Positions 1 through 8,403 of a DNA stretch of 11,799 bases are shown one piece after another. The stretch's first letter is position 1, and each line of letters starts with the position of its first letter. The notes under the pieces were generated by a model, which did not search any database, was not told the origin of the DNA, and saw nothing but the letters and a program-made list of their open reading frames with translations. The translations under genes were made by a program, and so were the position numbers. Source of the DNA: Phoronis pallida (taxonomy: Eukaryota > Phoronida > Phoronidae); NCBI GenBank assembly GCA_028565715.1, contig JAOXYC010198685.1, positions 1-11,799 on the forward strand. The letters are read 5' to 3'.

Positions 1-379
1 ATGGCAGAATAAACGATGGCAGATGATAGAGGTCGTGGTTATTAGACAAAAATTTGAAAAGTGAGGTAATTCTGACGGAGTGGTCGCTCCCAAATTTTTT
101 TTTTGGGACGTATAGCGTTTTTTTTGCAATTTTTGAGAATATTACTGACAAAGACCAAAAATTACGGAAAACTTAAAGAAATATTACTGATGTCATCTCA
201 TTGGGGTAAACAGGTCTGCCTTTGGTTTTGTCGCATAATCGATCCCTAGCCTCATCTTTTAATCAATGCCCAGTGATCAAGCAAACAGGCAACACTGATT
301 TTAATTGAAAAGATAGATGTATGGAACACATCATTTTACACTGCTTTATTCATCTAATAATAGTGTTTTTGTATTTCAG
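1..379 (+). other. Partial intron upstream of the first visible SNW1 exon
   Basis: This is non-coding sequence ending in a pyrimidine-rich tract and CAG at 377-379, the acceptor of the first SNW1 exon. The only notable local structure is a short inverted repeat around 89-107 (CCCAAA, a T-run, then TTTGGG). No exon was recognised here. The next upstream SNW1 exon must lie outside the window, because the preceding SNW1 coding sequence is absent. Confidence 0.75.
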
Positions 380-3300
380 GTGACAGTTAAAGAACAACAG
401 GAATGGAAGATCCCACCTTGTATATCAAACTGGAAGAACGCTAAGGTATATTCAAGGCTTATCCTGTACTTTGATAAAATAAATTGTTCATACTCTCTCA
501 ATGATGTCACAGTATAAAAAATTCAATTAGGGGTGAGTCTTTTATACTATATCTTGTACAAGTCAAGCTATTGATTAAGTGATATTGATGGGTGAAAAGA
601 ACTGTTTCTGTACACATGAAGTCAGAATATGTTGGCTTTTCTCTTTAAAACTGAAATAGCTTTTATTGAATGACACTTTTATATACTTGTAGAAACGTGG
701 CTGCCAGTAAACGAAATGAGTGTGTTTATCATAGAATTTGTACTCATTGCAATTAAATCATGAAAGCTTTAACCAATGAACTATGTTATATTCAAAGTGT
801 TTGCTTTTGACTCTTGAGAGTGTCTAAATAGTAACTTATGTGATTGTCCATTCTACTTAAGTCTTGTTGTTAAGATAAGAATCCACACAATGTTTTAATG
901 AAGACAATGTTTCATGTTACAGGGTTATACAATACCTCTTGACAAACGTCTAGCGGCAGACGGTAGAGGCCTGCAAGGTGTACACATCAATGAAAACTTT
1001 GCCAAGTTGGCTGAGGCGCTGTACATTGCAGACAGAAAAGTAAGTTTTGCCCCATTCTTGGATTTTACACTCCAGTATCACATTTGTTAGTTTCATTCAG
1101 ACCCGATAAAGCATTGAACATTTCTCGAATTGTTGTATACCCAAGAGACGTGACATACTCTTGACTGCTAATTTAATAAGCTCAATAAAGCTGCACTACT
1201 TGGTCATGGTTTTGAGATGGGAGAAGTTGACACTACAAGGAAGGCACCTTGTTTAATCAATGAAAGAAAATAGGCTTAAAGAATTAAAATTGTATGCCTT
1301 AATATTTACACCATTTTATCACTGGTGCATCATGACCTAGAAACAGAACAAATCATTTATTCCCTGTCTTGTAGTTGTGTTTATTATTTTAGGCTCGTGA
1401 TGCAGTTGAAAGGCGAGCTCAGCTTGAGGCGAAGATGGCGCAGAAAAAGAAAGATGAGAAGGAGGATAACCTGCGTCGACTCGCCATGCAAGCTCGCGAG
1501 GAGAGGGCTGGAATACATAGAGTGGATGGTAGGCTTTGAGTGTTTTGTCTCGACATATTCATATGACTGGTTTAAGTCACATATCTGAATAACAGTAAAT
1601 ACCACAGACAAGTTATTGTTCTTTATGTATTTAGTACTTACCCCACAATCAGTTGAGCAAGGTCACCTTAGTTCATTACAGAAGTCACTCTTAGTACATA
1701 ATTGATCGGATGATCCTCACACTAAAATGATTTTCAACTGATGCTTCAGTGGCAGGCATGACTGCACAAATTAACTGTCCATGGAAAGGGTAGAATTGAA
1801 GATTTTTTTTTGAATTTTCTTGATATCTGTGATTTTATTTTCAGATGATGAATTAAAGGAGAGAGATGATATCCGTAAAGATCGCTCAAAGGATCGTCAT
1901 AGGGACAGGAACCTTGCACGTGCAGCTCCTGACAAGAGGTCTAGGTTACAGCGTGAGAGGGAACGTGATGTCAGTGAGAAGATTGCCCTTGGTTTACCTG
2001 ATGCAGGTGCTAATAGAGCTGGAGAGGGACAGTTTGACCAAAGATTATTTAATCAGAGCAAGGTACATCGATTTACTAAAAAAGTCATCTTTATGAAAAA
2101 AAAAATTATATAATCACATCATTGGGATATTTCTGTCATTTGTTGTACTTACATGACCAATTACGTTGACATATGGTTTTGAATGCAGTGGTTTCAATGC
2201 ATTAAAATTGACTTCGAGTGTCCCCCTGATTAAAAGTCTAGCATAAAATTTTGTCATCTGTTTCTCAGCTTACAATAAAAACATAACCTTGAAAATACTG
2301 TCTGGCGTCAATATTCAAATCAACTAGAAATTGTGTGTATGAGTCATTTGATGAACATAACTAACTTGCATCTGGGTAAAAAATTCAAAAAAATCTGTAA
2401 GGGGTGATTTGAGAGCTTTTTATTCGATAAAAAGTCAAACCTACTCTTAAGAGAAGGTTAAAATCGGACACGAAAGCTCTCAAATCACCCCTTTTGCAGA
2501 TTTTTTTTTACTCAGATGCAAGTAAGTTTTGTGCAACAAAGGACTCATACACAACATTTCTAGTTGATTTGCGATTTGAAGCCAGATTGGGTCCAACAAG
2601 GAGACGGTATCTTTAAGTATCAAAAAGTGTTCTGTAAACATTGTCCTATGCGTGATGCCTTCATGTCAGTTTACAGTGTTTTATGTTTTGCAAATATATC
2701 ATCTTAGAAATTATTTGTGTAGATTGGAAGCAGATCTTCATTTAAACATGTTTGTTTTAACCAAACATGTTCTTAGAAATTAGTTGTGATCCCACTCTGT
2801 TATTTCACGGAATTTGAATTAATATTTCATCTGTTGTTGTGTAGGGTATGAGTAGTGGTTTTGGTGATGATGAAGCATACAATGTCTACGACCAACCGTG
2901 GCGTAAAGATAAAGACATTGGGGCAGCTATATACAGACCATCTAAGAATATTGATAAAGACTTGTTTGGAGATGACTTGGACAAGATTCTCAGTTCTGGT
3001 ACAAACAGGTACAGTCATGTCTTCTAGGTGAAATCCATCCAAATCATTACAATACATTCACCAAACTCAGTACAAAAAACATGATAGAAAATTGAGAAAT
3101 GAAATCACAGTGAATTAGATTTCTCTATATGACTTTGATACAGCCCCAATCTTGCCTAGTCAGTCATTTTTAGAATAATTTAGTCTGATCAAATCTTCTT
3201 TTTATGCTCCAACATGATATTTAGAATAATTTAGTTTCATCTCATCTTACCACATTTCTCATTCATCATGTATTTTAACCACTTTTTAACTATAATCAGT

Positions 3301-3570
3301 CAGTATTAATAAATCTAACTTGTAGAGCTAGTTTTCTTCACTTTTCTATGTACCATTCCCCTTTGTTTCAGATTTGTTCCTGACAAAGGTTTTGAAGGAG
3401 CTGATCGCTCACATCGTCGCGACGGTCCTGTACAATTTGAGAAGGATGAAGAAGAAGATCCCTTCGGTCTGAATAAATTCTTGACAGCTATTAAAAAGGG
3501 TGAGAAACGGCCCGCTGAGGAGGCGCGCTCAAGTAGGGACTACGATAGGCAAAAGAAACGCAGGGAATAG
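380..3570 (+). CDS. SNW1: SNW domain protein 1 (SKIP), C-terminal six exons
   Basis: SNW1/SKIP is a nuclear spliceosome component (Prp19-associated complex) and transcription coregulator. Six exons are read at 380-445, 923-1039, 1393-1528, 1845-2062, 2845-3008 and 3372-3570. Each is bounded by AG and GT, the phases agree, and together they give 300 codons including the TAG stop. The first exon carries the family signature SNWKN within PPCISNWKNAK. The second reads GYTIPLDKRLAADGRGLQ. The third and fourth form the charged, Arg/Lys/Glu-rich helical region, with NLARAAPDKRS and later RLFNQSK. The fifth has YNVYDQPWR and YRPSKN. The last has RFVPDKGFEG, PVQFEKDEEEDPFGL and a basic tail ending KKRRE. 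All of this aligns in order with vertebrate SNW1 recalled from memory. The N-terminal half lies upstream of the window. Introns are 338-782 nt, and the intron at 2063-2844 hosts a MITE. No frameshift or stop interrupts the reading frame. Confidence 0.97.
2297..2607. mobile_element. Snap-back MITE (copy A) in an SNW1 intron
   Basis: Two arms of about 150 nt (2297-2448 and 2449-2607) are imperfect inverted repeats meeting at the palindrome CTCTTAAGAG (2444-2453), with essentially no loop. Shared blocks include AAATCAACTAGAAAT, GTGTATGAGTC, ACTTGCATCTG and GGGGTGATTTGAGAGCTTT. The ends read CTGTCT and AGACGG and are flanked by TA on both sides, which fits a TA target duplication of the Tc1/mariner type. 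There is no coding capacity. A second copy lies at 8840-9341. The class assignment is inferred from the TA flanks only. Confidence 0.85.
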
Positions 3571-3603
3571 TGATCACACATTGGACAATTTTGATAGTTT
3601 GTG

Positions 3604-3900
3604 AATTGTATTGAACATGGAGAATTAATAAAAGTAGAGATCTAGTTGTAAGTGAATAACAGATTGTGGGGAGATTGAGCACTTACTGAATTGTATTTGG
3701 CATGGCAGAGATATTGAGCAAAGATTGGAGAAGTACTGTATTGGAACCCATAAAGGAACGATTAGTGAAAGTTCAATTGTATTGGACACTGAGCATTTAA
3801 AGGAAAGCTAGATGTAAAGGTATTTTGTAAAAATTGATTGGGCAAGTATATCTTCCTGACATCGACAATGTGTATTGTATCAGACATAGGGAGAGTGAGC
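3604..3900 (+). repeat. Degenerate dispersed repeat in the SNW1 3' flank
   Basis: A motif close to GAATTGTATTGGACATGGAGA recurs at irregular spacing. It is seen near 3603, 3688, 3735 (partial), 3773 and 3870. The following sequence also partly recurs, for example GAGATTGAGCA, GATATTGAGCA and GAGAGTGAGCA. It looks like an old, decayed tandem array, but the copies are too diverged for firm boundaries. Confidence 0.4.
3627..3632 (+). promoter_or_regulatory. Proximal poly(A) signal of SNW1
   Basis: AATAAA lies 57 nt after the SNW1 stop and is followed at about 30-40 nt by the G/T-rich stretch GATTGTGGGGAGATTG, the usual arrangement for cleavage and polyadenylation. It would give a 3' UTR of about 80 nt. 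Confidence 0.6.
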
Positions 3901-4198
3901 AGTGGTTTGTCCACTGATAAGCATAGGTAAGAGGTAGACGTTTTTTGATCCATGAAACATGTAGGGGTTGAGAAATGGAGGAAATGTTCAGGTCACAACT
4001 TTGCAAACCTTCATTGAACTAACAGTGTTTGGCAAAAAAAAACATTTAAGCTGAAGAGAGTGTAAAATTTTCTTGGCATAGTCAGAGTATTAAAAAAGGA
4101 AAGGATGAAATGATGGAAGCATTGTTGTTGACTGTTATTCAGTATTTTAAATGTATTGTCAAATATATTTTGTATGAAAGGTTGATTTTTGAGTACCT

Positions 4199-4204
4199 AT
4201 TAAA
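4199..4204 (+). promoter_or_regulatory. Possible distal poly(A) signal of SNW1 (ATTAAA)
   Basis: ATTAAA is followed by the T/G-rich TGTTTATTGTCTTGTC. With AATAAA at 4279-4284 it is an alternative distal 3' end. Use of either would make the SNW1 transcript overlap the 3' end of the convergent minus-strand gene. Confidence 0.35.
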
Positions 4205-4218
4205 CAAATCAACAAATG

Positions 4219-4224
4219 TTTATT
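4219..4224 (-). promoter_or_regulatory. Poly(A) signal for the PAN-domain gene
   Basis: On the minus strand AATAAA reads from 4224 to 4219, about 400 nt after the stop codon at 4622. It is followed by the T/G-rich TGTTGATTTGTTT. It is the nearest canonical signal seen downstream of that gene on its strand. Confidence 0.45.
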
Positions 4225-4621
4225 GTCTTGTCACTTTGAACAATAACTTTTGAATATAAATTAGGTCACTCGTTTTACAATAAAGCAGTATAGATTGTTA
4301 CATGGTACAGATATAGCCACATGCTCCTGCAAAGGGCACACAAGGGTTCTCTGCAATTTTTTCTTCTGGGTTTGGTCAAAAAGGCACATGGGCCTAAATT
4401 TCACAATTAAGTCTAGGCATATGTTGTTGGTATAGACATATATACCCTGGCAATATATGGGCCATCATGGCTTTTGTAACTGTTTTCTCCTCAGGATGGG
4501 CGTGCTTCACATAGAACATCATATGTCTTAAGTTACACCATAAGAACCAGTTCATCTACATGCAAATAAGTCTCAATGTGTGCCAATCGTTAATCAAGCA
4601 TTCGGAAAAACTTCCAAGTTT

Positions 4622-5982
4622 TTAATAAACAAAAAGGAAGCTGTTGTAATCGAAATCATCATCAGTCAATACAGCACTGTGTAATTCACACAAGTGTTTC
4701 CCATTATGCAATGCAACACTTACACTGCAAGCTACACAGCGTTCATTAATAAGGCATGCTTGAAGACAGTCTAGTTCTGATGCCACACCCTTAGTGACGA
4801 TTCTATTGCTCTTTCTCAACCTTGTACCAATGCGGATATTTGAATGACAACCAAATACGTTGCTGGAGGTTGATGAGCAATGGTTTCTATGAGGTGTATA
4901 GTTTTCTGGGCTTGGTGTCATGTGTGAGCTTGCTGTTGATGCTTCTAACATTCCTGACGACGTTCCGAAGATGCCACAGGAAGTTGCCATCATTTCTGAT
5001 GATGCCTTTAGCATTTCTGATGATTCAAACATGTTTTCTGTTGAAGCTTTTAACGATCCCGTGGCTATTTCCAGACTTTCGGACGGTGTTCCCAGACCTC
5101 CAGCAGATGGCTCCAAAGGTTCTGGTGACGTTTCCAATATCACTGTTGATTTCCCTACACTTCCTGTCATTGTTTCAAAGTCATCTGACATTGATGTTAA
5201 CAGACTGGTTAAGTATCCTGATGATGCCTCTGGTGTTTTCTGAAAAGTTTCCGTGAGAACAGATGATAAATCCAAAGCAACGCTTGGTGAACCATTGAGG
5301 ATCGATGATGCTTCCAAGGCAATATTTGAAGATGCGTTCAGAACTTGAGATGCTTCCAGGGCAACACCTGAAGATACATTTGGGATCGTTGGTGCTTCCA
5401 AGACAACCCTTGAGGATACACTGAGGACCGATAATGCTTCCAAGGCAACACCTGAAGATGCACTGAGGACCGATGATGCTCTCAGGGCAACACTTGAAGA
5501 TGCACTGAGGATGGATGATGCTTCCAAGGCAACACTTGAAGATGCACTGAGGACCGATGATGCTTCCAAGGCAACACTTGAAGATGCACTGAGGACCGAT
5601 GATGCTTCCAAGACAACACTTGAAGATGCACTGAGGACCGATGATGCTTCCAAGGCAACACCTGAAGATGCACTGAGGACCGATGATGCTTCTAAGGCAA
5701 CACTTGAAGATGCATTCAGGACCAATGATTCTTCCAGGGAAACACTTGAAGATGCACTGAGGACCGATGATGCTTCCAAGACAACACCTGAAGATGCACT
5801 GAGGACCGATGATGCTTCCAAGGCAACACTTGAAGATGCATTCAGGACCGATGATGTCTCCAAGGTAACGCTTGATGATGTAACGATTTCTAATCGTGGT
5901 TCCACGGCAACGCTCGATGATGTCTGCGATACGAAGGTCGCTGGTGCCGTTTCTAAGCTCGATGTGGGGTCTGGCACTTGAG
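4622..5982 (-). CDS. Ser/Ala-rich repeat protein with C-terminal PAN/apple domain (last exon)
   Basis: The frame is open from a splice acceptor (pyrimidine-rich tract then TTTTAG, AG at 5984-5983) to TAA at 4624-4622, giving about 452 residues. The exon enters with two bases of a split codon and there is no in-frame ATG near its start, so an upstream exon, probably with a signal peptide, is missing. Counting from the GTG at 5977, residues 33-242 are fifteen 14-residue repeats of the type ASSSVALEASSVLS. Residues ~243-360 are another Ser/Thr/Glu-rich stretch with looser 7-residue periodicity. The last ~85 residues hold seven Cys, with LDCLQACLINERCVACSV and CELHS, the cysteine pattern of PAN/apple domains, which bind proteins or glycans outside the cell. 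A mucin-like or adhesive stalk plus binding head is inferred. No membrane anchor is seen after the PAN domain. It is convergent with SNW1. Confidence 0.85.
5252..5881 (-). repeat. 42-bp coding minisatellite, 15 units
   Basis: Fifteen tandem 42-bp units encode 14-residue repeats in the PAN-domain protein. Central units (about 5460-5840) are nearly identical. Outer units, such as those encoding VSSRVVLEAPTIPN or GSPSVALDLSSVLT, are diverged. Each unit is itself two related 7-residue halves (ASSSVAL, EASSVLS), so the array probably grew from a 21-bp ancestor. Because 42 is a multiple of 3, other frames and the opposite strand also stay open, which creates long shadow ORFs. Confidence 0.95.
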
Positions 5983-6214
5983 CTAAAATTGAGATGTAAA
6001 AGATAGCAAATTAATTAGAAGATATGTTGTTTTTGCACAAGAGAAACATGTTTTGAGATGAAGCTATATGTAGTTTCTTTACGAAAACATCCCATCACAA
6101 CCGAGTGCATTTAATATAACTCGTTATTACCAGTCACACGAACTTTTTCGCTAATTAACGAAAATGTTTGTTTGTCGCTGAACGATCGTGTAAGGAAATT
6201 CTGTTGAAAATAAG

Positions 6215-6457
6215 CCGTTTTTGAATGCTAGATACATTTAGTATATATTTTACAAATGCAAATATAAATTCCGAAAAAGGTAAAATGTACTGCGTCTCAG
6301 CAATGATAGAATTTACGATCATTGAACCGTTTTTTGAATGCTAGATGATAGCCTATACCTTTAGTATATTTTTACAAATACCAAGTTAATATTTGAAAAA
6401 GTCCGAAAAAGGTAATATTTATTGAGTGGCAGCAATGATCTTTGATGATACGATCAT
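6215..6457. repeat. Diverged tandem duplication (~110-130 bp units)
   Basis: Copy 1 (6215-6322) and copy 2 (6327-6457) share, in the same order, CCGTTTTT(T)GAATGCTAGAT, TTTAGTATAT with a T-run and ACAAAT, CCGAAAAAGGTAA, CAGCAATGAT and ACGATCAT. Small insertions differ between them, for example GATAGCCTATAC only in copy 2. There is no coding content. Confidence 0.8.
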
Positions 6458-6496
6458 GTTATAAGATATTTTGTGAATCTGAAACAAAAATCTGTG

Positions 6497-6690
6497 CCCT
6501 ATCATTGGAAACGAACCCACGGTACCTCGCAGACTAGGCAGGTGCTCCAGGCCTATCCCCGGGCTCTCATTTTCGTCCACAAGGCTTCGAGGATACTTGG
6601 TTTTGGGAAGGGATCGAGGGAGCGTATCTTACTGCAGTAAATGCCCGAGCTCTTCCAGCTCAGCTAACGAGACAGCCATGGCAGGAACAC
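6497..6690 (-). mobile_element. Dimeric tRNA-derived SINE fragment
   Basis: On the minus strand two tRNA-like units follow each other. Unit 1 (about 6690-6600) has an A-box-like TAGCTGAGCTGG (6666-6655), then GAAGAGCTCGGG and a B-box-like CCTCGATCCC (6619-6610). Unit 2 (about 6580-6497) has AGGCCTGGAGCACCTGCC, resembling a shortened A box/D arm, and GGGTTCGTTTCC (6518-6507) as B box. Neither folds as an intact tRNA by eye, so a pol III SINE is more likely than a functional tRNA gene. No target duplication was identified, and the outer limits are approximate. Confidence 0.6.
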
Positions 6691-6784
6691 TGAGCAAATT
6701 CATCAGATTCAAGGGGGATACTGAGGTAGAAACCTTTGCTTAAGATATCGTTCAGTATAGTAAATAGGTTGAATAATATATAAA

Positions 6785-6890
6785 TATAATTAATGAATCA
6801 CTACTGTGACGACAATTAATTAGGTATATTAATTTCACAAATTACCTCAATTTTATTAAGTGTCGTCACAGCAGTGATTCATTAATTATA
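6785..6890. mobile_element. Short foldback element after the lectin gene
   Basis: A 29-nt arm at 6785-6813 is matched by its reverse complement at 6862-6890 with a single mismatch (CTACTGTG versus CTGCTGTG). The inner sequence also partly pairs (AATTAGGTA with TACCTCAATT), so the whole forms a long imperfect hairpin. It resembles a small MITE. No convincing target duplication was seen. The lectin 3' end abuts its right arm. Confidence 0.75.
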
Positions 6891-6894
6891 GTTC

Positions 6895-6923
6895 TTTATT
6901 AATCAACATATAAAATGTTTATT
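6895..6923 (-). promoter_or_regulatory. Two poly(A) signals of the lectin gene
   Basis: On the minus strand AATAAA occurs at 6923-6918, two nt after the TGA stop, and again at 6900-6895. The second is well placed for cleavage about 15-25 nt further on, which would fall in the right arm of the foldback at 6862-6890. The 3' UTR would be only about 40-50 nt. Confidence 0.6.
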
Positions 6924-6924
6924 T

Positions 6925-8328
6925 TCAACTATTACTACCTTTGACACATTGGCAGATGAAGTTTGTTTTTGTGTTACATTTCGCTGTTTCCCAGAGACCA
7001 GTCGAGGCTGATACCACCACACAGCCGTTTGTTTTGGTTGATGCAGGCTGACCATTTGCCCAGTTAGACCAGACAAGCGTCTCACCATCACTCCACACGT
7101 GCTGTGAGCCGTCGTATTCCAAACCAATGAAATACGTTCCGATTCCTCTGAAAAAAGGTTCCAACTCATTCACACTATTTAAAGTAATTGTTTTATCAGT
7201 CGGTTGTGACAAAATAATTTCCGTTTTTGCTTGGAACACATTGAATTTGAATGCTAGTTATTTATATTTATTGTTCTTACTAGGGCCTACTAATAAGGTT
7301 TTGCAAACCCATATTATTTGGATTTTATATTTGTTCTCAAATTGTACACGGATCGATTGTTTTTATGGCTGATGAGATAGGGGGACTGTTACAGCAGGTC
7401 GACGGTGAAAGGCGGATTGAAAAATGGCGCTAATATCAGTGAAATATAAAATCGTGTTTAACGAAACATAATTACTTTAATTAGTCAGGCTAATAAGAAC
7501 TGGTGTAACGCCATTCTTAAGTGAAGTAATGAAATCTCCAAGCTTCGACGGTTCGACTCAGTCTTCCGTGACAAAATTCACAGGAAAAATATTCTTGTGA
7601 TCAAAATTGTTAAGAAAACAATTATGAAGCTTTACCCCACATTTTGGACCATCGTGTTAATCTGCTGTTGTTTAGCTGACGTTTCTACCACGGCCAACAG
7701 GCCGTTGTAAGCGTTCAGACAAGCCTGGCTCTTGGACGCACTTGTGGACTCGGCAGTAGTCACCAGTGTGTAACAAATACCGTCCAGTTCCAAACTGCAA
7801 CTTGGACATGCTGAAATTATTTAAGTTAGTATATCAAAAAGCACATCTAATCTATGATATAAGTAGATAGCACACTCGACAAGTGGGATTTGAGTCCAAT
7901 CCTCATATTTTTAAAGAAAGGGTATTGCGACCTCTCGAACGATGTAGCCGTGTCGTCTGTGCATTGTTTGCGCTCATTGGAACCTACATCGGTGCTGTGT
8001 GTATAAAAAAATGAGAAAAAATGTCACAATTTTGAAAGAGATTGCTTGTTCTTACCGCGCACAATTTATGGCTTCACGATGAAAATACTTGGTGTAACGA
8101 GTGGCGCAACTTGGATCGTAATCCATACAAAATAACGCGTTGTTCAAATCACATCGTAAAAAATCGGTGTTCATATAGGATTGCTTAGCCTTCTTTCAAA
8201 TTTATTAACAAGTTCGAAAATGTAGATTTAAAAATCTACCAAAAATATTTAAACTTCAAATACTATTTACCTGTCGAAGCTTGAAAAACAACAAATATAA
8301 AAGATGTCAGCAGCCTTAAAACAGCCAT
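6925..8328 (-). CDS. Secreted C-type lectin-like protein, complete, three exons
   Basis: The exons are 8328-8271, 7810-7636 and 7147-6925, with introns starting GTAAAT and GTAAAG and ending CAG. Phases agree and the total is 456 nt, or 151 residues. Residues 1-19 (MAVLRLLTSFIFVVFQAST) are a typical signal peptide. The rest is one C-type lectin-like domain: CPSC and C32-Y give the long-form N-terminal loop, LLAVVETSAKQQ is the usual alpha-2 region, then YFIGL, VWSDG, WSNW, C120, C135 and FIC143. Expected disulphides are C50-C143 and C120-C135. The Ca-dependent sugar-binding positions are degenerate: QPAS replaces EPN/QPD, and WET replaces WND. Classical mannose or galactose binding is therefore doubtful. 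It is probably an extracellular recognition protein. A TATA box and initiator precede it. The first intron contains a separate cysteine-rich ORF. Confidence 0.92.
7847..8183 (-). CDS. Candidate cysteine-rich two-exon ORF inside lectin intron 1
   Basis: On the minus strand, 8183-8056 reads openly, with Cys-rich content including RCDLNNALFCMDYDPSC and REAINCAR. It ends at a good donor (GTAAGAAC). A 61-nt intron-like stretch with a T-run and ACACAG follows. The frame continues at 7994 (TDVGSNERKQC...) to TAG at 7849-7847. From ATG 8174 this gives an 88-residue protein without a signal peptide. The FC-x6-C-x6-Y spacing recalls a degenerate Kazal domain, but the Cys expected shortly after that Tyr is missing. 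The phase does not match lectin exon 1 (8328-8271) or exon 2 (7810-7636), so it is not simply an extra lectin exon. It could be a nested gene, an alternative first exon, a decayed exon or chance. Confidence 0.3.
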
Positions 8329-8362
8329 CCGTCGCCGCTAACAATTTACTATTAAAGCCCAC

Positions 8363-8403
8363 ACTGATCGCAACTTCCCCTAGTAGGTTCGACGTATATA
8401 TTT
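8363..8403 (-). promoter_or_regulatory. TATA box and initiator of the lectin gene
   Basis: On the minus strand AAATATATAC (8403-8394) is followed at about 33-35 nt by GATCAGTGT, whose TCAGT (8367-8363) fits an initiator. Transcription from about 8365 would leave a 5' UTR of about 37 nt before ATG 8328. No alternative in-frame ATG precedes the signal peptide. Confidence 0.5.

Larger units (their letters stand above)
3571..4621. other. Shared 3' flank between convergent SNW1 (+) and PAN-domain gene (-)
   Basis: No coding exon is supported here; the short ORFs present have no recognisable content. The interval contains candidate poly(A) signals on both strands. It therefore probably consists of the two 3' UTRs, which may overlap, plus a degenerate repeat in its SNW1-proximal part. 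Confidence 0.7.

Noticed and set aside
1384-1611. Minus-strand ORF over the third SNW1 exon
   Set aside because: It is antisense to a clearly conserved SNW1 exon.
1866-2096. Alternative plus-strand frame over the fourth SNW1 exon
   Set aside because: It is out of frame with the conserved SNW1 reading, which matches the family throughout the exon.
3169-3235. 16-bp direct repeat TTTAGAATAATTTAGT in an SNW1 intron
   Set aside because: It is short, AT-rich and occurs only twice; a chance or minor local duplication is enough to explain it.
4822-5256. Plus-strand ORFs of 144 and 107 codons
   Set aside because: They are shadows opposite the PAN-domain exon, with no recognisable domain.
5482-5673. 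Minus-strand ORF of HLQVLPWKHHRSS-type repeats
   Set aside because: It is an alternative frame of the same minisatellite, with no domain or start evidence.
5511-5981. Plus-strand 156-codon acidic repeat ORF
   Set aside because: It is the antisense of the 42-bp coding minisatellite; repeat length divisible by three keeps it open. The minus frame has a PAN domain, a splice acceptor and a natural stop.
6620-6678. Short ATG-initiated minus-strand exon (MAVSLAELEELGHLLQ) ending at a GTAAGA-like donor, considered as first exon of the PAN gene
   Set aside because: It lies inside the tRNA-like A box of the SINE, lacks a signal peptide, and its phase does not fit the acceptor at 5982.
6497-6690. Functional tRNA genes
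   Set aside because: The B-box and A-box remnants are present, but acceptor and anticodon stems are not intact, so a SINE is the better reading.
6903-7169. Second minus-strand frame over the lectin exon
   Set aside because: The overlapping frame carries the C-type lectin motifs and joins in phase to two upstream exons.
7127-7372. Plus-strand 81-codon ORF
   Set aside because: It overlaps the lectin exon and intron on the opposite strand and has no recognisable features.
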